From assembly GCA_905182405.1 (NCBI GenBank), contig CAJJBQ010000001.1:1612001-1676000 (forward strand): DNA of 64,000 nucleotides, read 5' to 3'. The notes below the pieces were generated by a model that was not told the DNA's origin, made no database searches, and worked only from the letters and a program-made list of their open reading frames with translations. The number at the start of each line of letters is the position of its first letter. Position 1 is the first letter of the stretch. The DNA is from Akkermansiaceae bacterium. GTDB lineage: Bacteria; Verrucomicrobiota; Verrucomicrobiia; Verrucomicrobiales; Akkermansiaceae. A program made the translations under genes and the position numbers. Below are positions 58,814 through 64,000 of the stretch, piece after piece.

Positions 58814-60364
58814 CTACTTTGATAGGCGCTTCAGTCTTGGCTCGTCCAGATCGAGGCGGTACATGATTTGGTTGTAATTGTATCGTGGGGTGGCGTCCTT
58901 GTTGCCGGAAAAGGTGTTCACGTAGGTGCCTTCAAAATAGATCAAGCGCCCGCCGTCCTGATCAAGAAATGCGTGGTGAACCGGATTGTAAAAACTGTAT
59001 TGATCATGCGTGATGATCTTGGTCGCCAGCTTCCACGGTCCGGTGGGTGATTTGGCTTCCGCATACCAGATCTCGCCGAGGTTCGAGGTGCTGCCGCCGA
59101 GTTCCCCAAAGATCATGACCCAATGCTCACGATGCGGATTCCAGTTGACCGAGCCGCGATGCAATTTGATGGGCTTTTTCGTTTTGGCGTCCACGACTTG
59201 CCCTCGCGATTCTTTGGTTTTGATCAGGCCGCTTTTGATCAAGGTTGTTTCCATTTTGGAGTCAACGGGAAGTCCGTGCTTTCTCCAGCTCCAACGAAGT
59301 TGTCCGGTCGCATCTCGATCAACGAGCGGCTTCTCTCTCGTTGAACCCGGTTTCAGACACGTCCACGCCTCGTAACTATCGAGGTTTTTAAAATGTTCCA
59401 AGGTCGCGAGCACCCGGACGGTGGGGTAAATATCACCGAGTAAGAGGTATTCAAGGCCATTGATCTCGTGATGAATCGGATGCGACTGCGTGGGCCAACG
59501 CCAGAGCTCTTTTAGGTCAAGATCCGCAAGGCGCTCGAATTCTTTCCGCTCGTCGTTGTAGATCGCTAGGCCGTGTCCAAGAATTTCATCGAGCGATTTC
59601 AAGTGAACGTAGTGGCAAACAAGTCGTTCCTTTCTTTGCTCATCTTTGACTGTTGTAAATCCATCCGCCCAGATCAGTCCGCTCTCGAATCCAAGCTGGC
59701 ACATCGGTCGACTGAATCCCTTTTCATCGACGAAGTAATTCAGGTTGATACCGGTGGAAGGATCAAGCCCGTCGTGTTCTGGAAGATCCGAGGTGGCACC
59801 GCCCATTCCAAAATGACCGAGCGGATACGCCATTCTCGACGTGTCGCCCCAGAACCAAAAAGTCTTTCCACGATAAGGAACGGCAAAGGTGGAATCCTGC
59901 CCCGCAACCAATCCCGAACCTAGTGCTTGTTCGAGAGGCGTGTCGTGCCCGAGCATCACACTGTCGCGATACAATCCAAGTCCCGTGATTCGGTAGAGGC
60001 GTTCGGCGATGTTGAGCCGTTTGACTTTCAAGGTCACCGGTTCACCCGGCATCGGCGTGACGGCCTTTCCCTGATATCCGAAGCCGTCCGTCGGGAACTC
60101 GTATCCGTGGCTCTTGATGTGGAAGAACACCGGATTGCCCATCAAGCCTGGTTCGTCAAACGCGACGCGCCCGGCGTTGTCGGTGATAAATCGCAGATGA
60201 TTCACAGTGGTCAACTCCACGAGGGGCACACCTCGACCGGATGCCTCGTCGATCACTTGAATCTCCGCAGGTTGAGCCATTGCGTCACTGATATAGTTTA
60301 ATCCAGCCCAGAGAACAAATGTGGCCGTAATAGGTGATGAGAAAGGTGGAAGATTGATGATCAT
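58814..60364 (-). CDS. Exported five-bladed-propeller-like protein with CarboxypepD_reg-like start
   Basis: 516 residues. A hydrophobic N-terminal segment ends at DAMAQP. Residues 33-115 form a small beta domain (IQVIDEASGRGVPLVELTTV, NAGRVAFDEPGLMGNPVFFH) like carboxypeptidase regulatory-like domains. The rest (about 120-516) has repeated short strands and glycosidase-propeller-like signatures (AVPYRGKTFWFWGDTSRM, GSVNWNPHREHWVMIFGELG, TSNLGEIWYAEAKSPTGPWK, YNPVHHAFLDQDGGRLIYFE), as in DUF4185/GH43-like proteins. Catalytic acids cannot be named with confidence. Probably a secreted glycan-binding or glycan-cleaving protein. Confidence 0.68.
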   Translation of the reverse strand: MIINLPPFSSPITATFVLWAGLNYISDAMAQPAEIQVIDEASGRGVPLVELTTVNHLRFITDNAGRVAFDEPGLMGNPVFFHIKSHGYEFPTDGFGYQGKAVTPMPGEPVTLKVKRLNIAERLYRITGLGLYRDSVMLGHDTPLEQALGSGLVAGQDSTFAVPYRGKTFWFWGDTSRMAYPLGHFGMGGATSDLPEHDGLDPSTGINLNYFVDEKGFSRPMCQLGFESGLIWADGFTTVKDEQRKERLVCHYVHLKSLDEILGHGLAIYNDERKEFERLADLDLKELWRWPTQSHPIHHEINGLEYLLLGDIYPTVRVLATLEHFKNLDSYEAWTCLKPGSTREKPLVDRDATGQLRWSWRKHGLPVDSKMETTLIKSGLIKTKESRGQVVDAKTKKPIKLHRGSVNWNPHREHWVMIFGELGGSTSNLGEIWYAEAKSPTGPWKLATKIITHDQYSFYNPVHHAFLDQDGGRLIYFEGTYVNTFSGNKDATPRYNYNQIMYRLDLDEPRLKRLSK

Positions 60365-60485
60365 CAGAATCGAGTGGGTGTTACGAAATCGGTGACAGAC
60401 AGTGTGACTCGGTTTGAGTCATAGAAGAAACTCGGATTTTGGAAAAGTTGAACTACTCAGGTGGACGCCTCTCCGTAATACTGGA

Positions 60486-60861
60486 TCACTCGACTCTGAT
60501 AGTGGAGATCGTGACAGAGGTTTTCGCCTGATTGGCCACAAACCGGGCAAGGTAGTCGTCCACGGCCTCTTCCAGCTTAAACGGGCTTCCTGACTCTGTA
60601 AGCTTGCGCACGGCGCGTGCGGCCATTTCCTGCGTGTCTTGGGTCTTCGAGGATAGCGGCCTTGGCCTGTCCGAAGTTGTCACGTTTCGCTTTTAGCCTT
60701 GAGACATAGGCGCGAGCCTTGGCGATCTCTCCATGACGGAAGAAGCGGCGATAGCGATTCCCCCCGATGCGGGCAGCGACGAGGTAGAGGTAGCCACGTT
60801 CGGTGCGATAGCTATTCCCTTCGTCCAGTTCTTGAACGCTAATTTCCTTTGCCTTCCTCAT
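60486..60861 (-). pseudogene. Split integrase-like N-terminal remnant
   Basis: From ATG 60861: RKAKEISVQELDEGNSYRTE, RGYLYLVAARIGGNRYRRFF and AKARAYVSRLKAKRDNFGQA. The frame must then shift near 60640 to continue as TQEMAARAVRKLTESGSPFK and EEAVDDYLARFVANQ to a stop at 60486. A compact arm-type start followed by an 'EAVxxYLAxF' helix resembles the N-terminal region of tyrosine recombinases, but the catalytic domain is missing. The identification is tentative; the frameshift is suggested by both halves reading as one helical protein. Confidence 0.4.
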
Positions 60862-60966
60862 GGTGCTAGAAAGGGGAGGAAAGAAAGGGGAATTAAGCTC
60901 TTTCGCGCAACAAATGGGCAACAGAGATAATAATCCTAGGTTTAACTTTGGTTGTCGGCGGTCCAA

Positions 60967-61296
60967 GAAACCGATGAAGAGTTCGCGGCTGAGGCGAATC
61001 TCGTTACCGCACGCACCCTAGTAACGCGCGGGACCGATCATTTTTAATAGTTTCTCGACCGATGTCGAAGTCTGTTCAGGTAAGGGTGCACGTCGGCCCG
61101 TTCCCGGCGAACTCGGATCGACGTAGTAATTCGGCAAAACTATGGGGATCTACCGCTTCTGCCGCCCGGTCTCATGGCAGAGCTTCCCTGATGCCGGCTT
61201 TCCAGCCGATCTTCAGGAATTCAATCCGCTGGGTATCAAGCGGATGGGGTAAAGATAACGACAAAGCTTTCCGAATGATTTGCTCGCACGGAATTC
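60967..61296. other. 330-base gap with an unrecognised remnant
   Basis: The reverse strand has a short open piece (LPNYYVDPSSPGTGRRAPLP, then TSTSVEKLLKMIGPARY) between about 61020 and 61145 without a start codon. No family is recognised. CTAGGAATT, the repeat core, overlaps the stop codon of the aminopeptidase at 61289-61298, possibly by chance. Confidence 0.3.
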
Positions 61297-62475
61297 CTAG
61301 AGGAGCCAGTTGACTTCCGGCGGCATGTCCACGAAGCGTCCGTCGACGCAGAATGGCTTACCGTTGAGTGTCACCACCGAGCCTTCGACCAGCGAGGCGA
61401 TGAGGTCCCAGTGGAGGGCGCTCTTGTTGACATTTCCGGTTTCGGGATAGCCCGCGCCGAAGGCGAGATGGAACGATCCGCCCATCTTCTCGTCATAGAG
61501 GATCTGACCGGTCGGTTGTGAGATCGCGCGGTTGGTCCCGAAGGCTACCTCGCCGATGCGGCGTGCACCCTCGTCCTGATCGAGCATGGCGATCAAGAAA
61601 TCCTTCCCTTCTTCGGCCGTGACCTCCGTTGCAAACCCCTCTACCATGACGATCCGCGCATTGCGAACCGCATGCCCTTGGTAGACACAACGTTTGTCGA
61701 AAACCACGACACCGTCCGCACCACCATTCTCCGCATTGAGGTTCGGGCCGGAATAGACTTCACCATCGGGGAAATTCTTCCTACCCGGGCTGGAGAGCCA
61801 ACGCATTCCAGCGGTGTCTACTTTAAGGTCGGTTCCTGCGGGCGTCTGGAAATGCAGTTCGCTTCCGGCCATAAGCTTCTCTGCAAGTTCATGCTGCCAT
61901 TTGTCTAAGCCTTCCCAAAAGGCCACCGGGTCCTCTTGGTTGAGTTGACAGGCGCGGACCACGAAGTCGCTGTAATCACCGAGACTCATTCCCGCGTCCT
62001 GTGCATAGGCGTTGGTAGGGAAAAGGGTGGTGGACCATAGTAAGGGAGCCAGTTCAGAATCGATCGAGGGATCGTCAGCGACCGCCGCGCGTTGAAAAAA
62101 TAATTCGCGCGAATCTTTTTGAGCCCGTGCGGCCCGCTGAGTGACCGTAGTATCGAATTTGTCCAAAGCTCTCAGGTTGGTGATCGCGGCGATATTGATT
62201 GAGGCGTCGATGGTTTCGGTTTCTTGGAGCGTGAAAGGATTGGCCCAGTCGAGCTGGTCGTTGTTAGCGTGTTCGTAGAATGCCTCGACTAGAAAATCTG
62301 GGCGACAGTTCACGACCGGATGTCCTTCTGCTTCGAGAATTTCTCGGTAAACTGCCTCAAGCAGCGGTTCGGCGGCTGACTGGGCATTAATACGGACGAC
62401 GTTTCCGGGGCTGACTTTGGTTGCGTGCCGGACAAGAACTTCCGCCCAGCGATTAAGATGGAGTTGAGTCAACAT
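61297..62475 (-). CDS. Aminopeptidase, M29 family (AmpS/aminopeptidase T-like)
   Basis: 392 residues, normal for the family. M29 features: RWAEVLVRHATKVSPGNVVR at the N terminus; GTDLKVDTAGMRWLSSPGRK then NFPDGEVYSGP; AEEGKDFLIAMLDQDEGARR; IGEVAFGTNRAISQ; LYDEKMGGSFHLAFGAGYPE; and NKSALHWDLIASLVEGS. The glutamates and histidines of the last blocks should bind the two-metal centre. The enzyme removes N-terminal residues from peptides in the cytoplasm. There is no signal peptide and no evident partner. Its stop codon lies within a CTAGGAATT string shared with the dispersed repeat core. Confidence 0.92.
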   Translation of the reverse strand: MLTQLHLNRWAEVLVRHATKVSPGNVVRINAQSAAEPLLEAVYREILEAEGHPVVNCRPDFLVEAFYEHANNDQLDWANPFTLQETETIDASINIAAITNLRALDKFDTTVTQRAARAQKDSRELFFQRAAVADDPSIDSELAPLLWSTTLFPTNAYAQDAGMSLGDYSDFVVRACQLNQEDPVAFWEGLDKWQHELAEKLMAGSELHFQTPAGTDLKVDTAGMRWLSSPGRKNFPDGEVYSGPNLNAENGGADGVVVFDKRCVYQGHAVRNARIVMVEGFATEVTAEEGKDFLIAMLDQDEGARRIGEVAFGTNRAISQPTGQILYDEKMGGSFHLAFGAGYPETGNVNKSALHWDLIASLVEGSVVTLNGKPFCVDGRFVDMPPEVNWLL

Positions 62476-62616
62476 TCAAATGGCCTAGATTAGAGTGGCG
62501 GACTTGTCACGTATTGCCCCTGAATCTTATTCCAAGAGACTCGAAGAGAGACCATTGAAATAGCGGTCCGATGGGCTAGCTTAAACTCACCCATATTCCC
62601 ATGGGTGATCCTTGCG

Positions 62617-63549
62617 CTACTTCTGGGTGTTGTCAGAGAGAGGCTTACCATTGGTGGTGAGAATCTGGAAGTGGTGGAAGCCGTTTTCCCCACCGGCGTA
62701 TTTCCACACTACTTTCTTGTCGCGGGTCACTTCGGTGAGTTTCACCTTGTCGCCACTGGCGTGATAGCTGGTGACGACGGTGTTGCCATTGGGGAGGCGC
62801 TGCACGCCGCAGGCATCGTCGAAGAGCTTCTCACCTAGATCTTCGTTGTCGACTTTCCAGACGATCGTCCCTTCGCCATCGACTTCAATGACGCGATTGC
62901 CATTGGTGCAGCCGATGAGGGTATTGCCGTTTGCGAGACGAATTGCAGTGAAGGGCCAGTCGCGCTTCTCGCGGCCGCGATCGTCGGTGGGAAAGCTTTT
63001 CAGGACTTTGCCGGTCTTAGGATCGTACTCCTTGACAGCAAAGTCGAGGAGATGGGGTGCGATATAATTTCCGTTGGGCAACTGGCGCAGCATGCGGGTC
63101 TGCATGTGGACGTTCGACTTCTGGCATGCGAGGGGCATATCGTGCAGCACTTCGCCCTTGCGATTGATGGTGCGGGCCCGGGGTTCGGGTCCCAGTTCAG
63201 CAACGAGGAAATTACCGTCGGGTAGGAGTTGCACGGTGCTAATCTCCTTCTGTTGACCCTGATAGGAGAATACCGTCTTCTTGCTGGCGCGCTCCACTTC
63301 GGCCACGCCTCCCTTTGGATACTCCTTGCACGGGTAGACTGCGAGGAGGACATTGCCGTTCTCTAGGACCCAGCCATCGCTGGCGGGGAGATCGATTTGC
63401 CACTCAACCTTGCCGTCTTCACCCACGATGGAGGTGCGCGCGCCTTTTCCGAGTCCAAGGAAGGAATGCTTGATCTTGCCGTGATGATCGGCGAGCAGCG
63501 GTGAGGCGAAGAGGGCGAGCAGGATGAAGGTAGCACGTGTCATTGCCAT
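62617..63549 (-). CDS. Exported PQQ-like beta-propeller protein
   Basis: 310 residues from ATG at 63549 (a second ATG two codons on is equally possible; the much longer frame from 63855 adds 102 residues that run through repeat R17). Signal peptide (MTRATFILLALFASPLLADH). Repeated blades of the form 'LPNGNxxxxxxxxxxVxExDxxGxxVW' are visible: LLPDGNFLVAELGPEPRART, LPNGNYIAPHLLDFAVKEYD, LANGNTLIGCTNGNRVIEVD, LPNGNTVVTSYHASGDKVKL. The type resembles arylsulfotransferase/PQQ-like propellers; no cofactor ligands can be assigned, so the role is probably ligand binding in the periplasm. Confidence 0.75.
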   Translation of the reverse strand: MAMTRATFILLALFASPLLADHHGKIKHSFLGLGKGARTSIVGEDGKVEWQIDLPASDGWVLENGNVLLAVYPCKEYPKGGVAEVERASKKTVFSYQGQQKEISTVQLLPDGNFLVAELGPEPRARTINRKGEVLHDMPLACQKSNVHMQTRMLRQLPNGNYIAPHLLDFAVKEYDPKTGKVLKSFPTDDRGREKRDWPFTAIRLANGNTLIGCTNGNRVIEVDGEGTIVWKVDNEDLGEKLFDDACGVQRLPNGNTVVTSYHASGDKVKLTEVTRDKKVVWKYAGGENGFHHFQILTTNGKPLSDNTQK

Positions 63550-63679
63550 TTTCTGCCGGAAGATTGAGGCGAGAGCAAGGTCGGATTTGAGGAAAGATTG
63601 GACGATTAATGCAGGGAGTATGATCAATCTTGTCGCGGAGGATATTGAAGTGGAGATGAACCGCTGAACCCCGTTTTCA

Positions 63680-64000
63680 TCAATGTCCTTCTCCGGGTGC
63701 GCCCGGGAGGGGTTTGCTAGAATTTGCCTTTTGTGTGGGGAGCTTGACATCGTCATTGATGGGATCGGATAGGGGAGAAAAGGGGAGTCTCTTTCCAACA
63801 GGGGTGTAATTAAGTTCCGCCCAAACAGGACGATGATCCGAAAGCGGTTTTCCATAATTCTTCCACTCAGTCTGGTAGCGATTCATCTCCAGGTCTTCGT
63901 CATGAGGATTGAACGCATTGTAGATGACCCCGCCTCTGATCGCGCGGGCTTCGGAGGAGGCGTTGTAATAGATGTGATCGATCACGCCTGATTCAGTCCC
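63680..64000 (-). CDS. Endonuclease/exonuclease/phosphatase family protein, 3' end, altered C terminus
   Basis: The reverse frame is open from the window edge to a stop at 63680. It reads TESGVIDHIYYNASSEARAI and, later, NYGKPLSDHRPVWAELNYTP. The IDHI(Y/F) and SDHRP motifs are the last two catalytic blocks of the family (metal-dependent phosphodiesterases such as exonuclease III-like or sphingomyelinase-like enzymes). The protein should end shortly after SDHRPVWAEL, but the frame continues through repeat R17 (LPTQKANSSKPLPGAPGEGH), so the native terminus has been replaced. The N-terminal part lies outside the window. Confidence 0.75.
   Translation of the reverse strand, partial: GTESGVIDHIYYNASSEARAIRGGVIYNAFNPHDEDLEMNRYQTEWKNYGKPLSDHRPVWAELNYTPVGKRLPFSPLSDPINDDVKLPTQKANSSKPLPGAPGEGH
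63714..63786 (+). repeat. Dispersed repeat R17 (second subfamily)
   Basis: TTGCTAGAATTTGCCTTTTG, then GGGGAGCTTGACATC, GATGGGATCGGATAGGGGAG and AAAAGGGG. It encodes the C-terminal tail of the endonuclease/phosphatase-like gene on the reverse strand. Confidence 0.8.

Noticed and set aside
261..63786. R1-R17 as a CRISPR array
   Set aside because: Copies are kilobases apart, imperfect and without spacers or cas genes.
1..64000. rRNA or tRNA genes
   Set aside because: No conserved rRNA segments and no cloverleaf with a plausible anticodon and T-loop were seen.

Overview
The window looks like a chromosomal segment of a Verrucomicrobiota bacterium (PVC superphylum, probably marine or particle-associated). 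The evidence is the set of lineage-typical secreted and periplasmic families: Planctomycete-type cytochrome c proteins with DUF1587/1592/1588/1585, DUF1552 and DUF1501 Tat-exported partners, a PSCyt1-DUF1549-DUF1553 protein, three 'PVC dehydrogenase' beta-propellers with a CxxCH heme site, sulfatases, DUF1080/SGNH and sialate-esterase-like hydrolases, and exported proteins with LamG, Ca-binding thrombospondin-3-like repeats and a shared C-terminal domain ending in FFxVxxE. I see no rRNA, tRNA, CRISPR array or complete insertion sequence.

Layout. 0-10.5 kb: the 5' end of a secreted protein, a metallophosphoesterase, a lipoprotein with an in-frame stop, a Gfo/Idh/MocA oxidoreductase, a broken DJ-1/PfpI gene, an NfeD-flotillin pair, and an AT-rich threonine-aldolase gene bracketed by two copies of a dispersed repeat. 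10.5-17.4 kb: an IS3 remnant, a large LamG/TSP3 protein and a DUF1552-DUF1592 operon. 18-20.7 kb: an AT-rich carbamoyltransferase-SxtJ-DUF5989 module. 20.7-29.3 kb: GC-rich PVC dehydrogenase and DUF1080-SGNH operon, a sulfatase and a double alpha/beta-hydrolase. 29.3-33.3 kb: a scrap-yard of duplicated gene fragments around two VapC-type toxin-antitoxin modules and a Fic protein. 33.3-40.7 kb: an ECF sigma, anti-sigma, DUF1552 and DUF1592 operon divergent from a decaying BlaI-BlaR1 pair. 40.7-47.7 kb: a lactonase, a beta-lactamase fragment, an Mpv17-like membrane protein and a DUF1501-DUF1549/1553 operon. 47.8-64 kb: a sulfatase fragment, a PVC dehydrogenase-DUF6807 fusion, a chimeric oxidoreductase, a sialate-esterase-like protein, another PVC dehydrogenase, a split integrase-like remnant, an M29 aminopeptidase, a beta-propeller and the 3' end of an endonuclease/phosphatase gene.

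The most striking unexplained feature is a dispersed repeat of about 75 bp (R1-R17 here; core CTAGGAATTTGC-TTTTGGCGGGAGGG, G-rich end GGCGAAAGGGGG). At least sixteen full or partial copies and one head-to-head palindromic copy occur, almost all full copies on the same strand whatever the direction of the neighbouring genes. Copies repeatedly mark the edges of gene fragments (DJ-1, sulfatase, pectate-lyase tail, endonuclease 3' end), supply coding sequence to ends of genes, and twice carry the same 52-bp sulfatase-repeat junction. I read this as a repeat-driven gene-shuffling landscape; the mechanism is not visible.

Functionally the window is mainly about exported degradation of complex, sulfated polysaccharides plus periplasmic heme proteins. 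The best visible regulation is the ECF sigma/anti-sigma pair leading its own cytochrome operon, and two identical dyads (CGTTAA-N4-TTAACG) between that operon and the BlaI-like gene.
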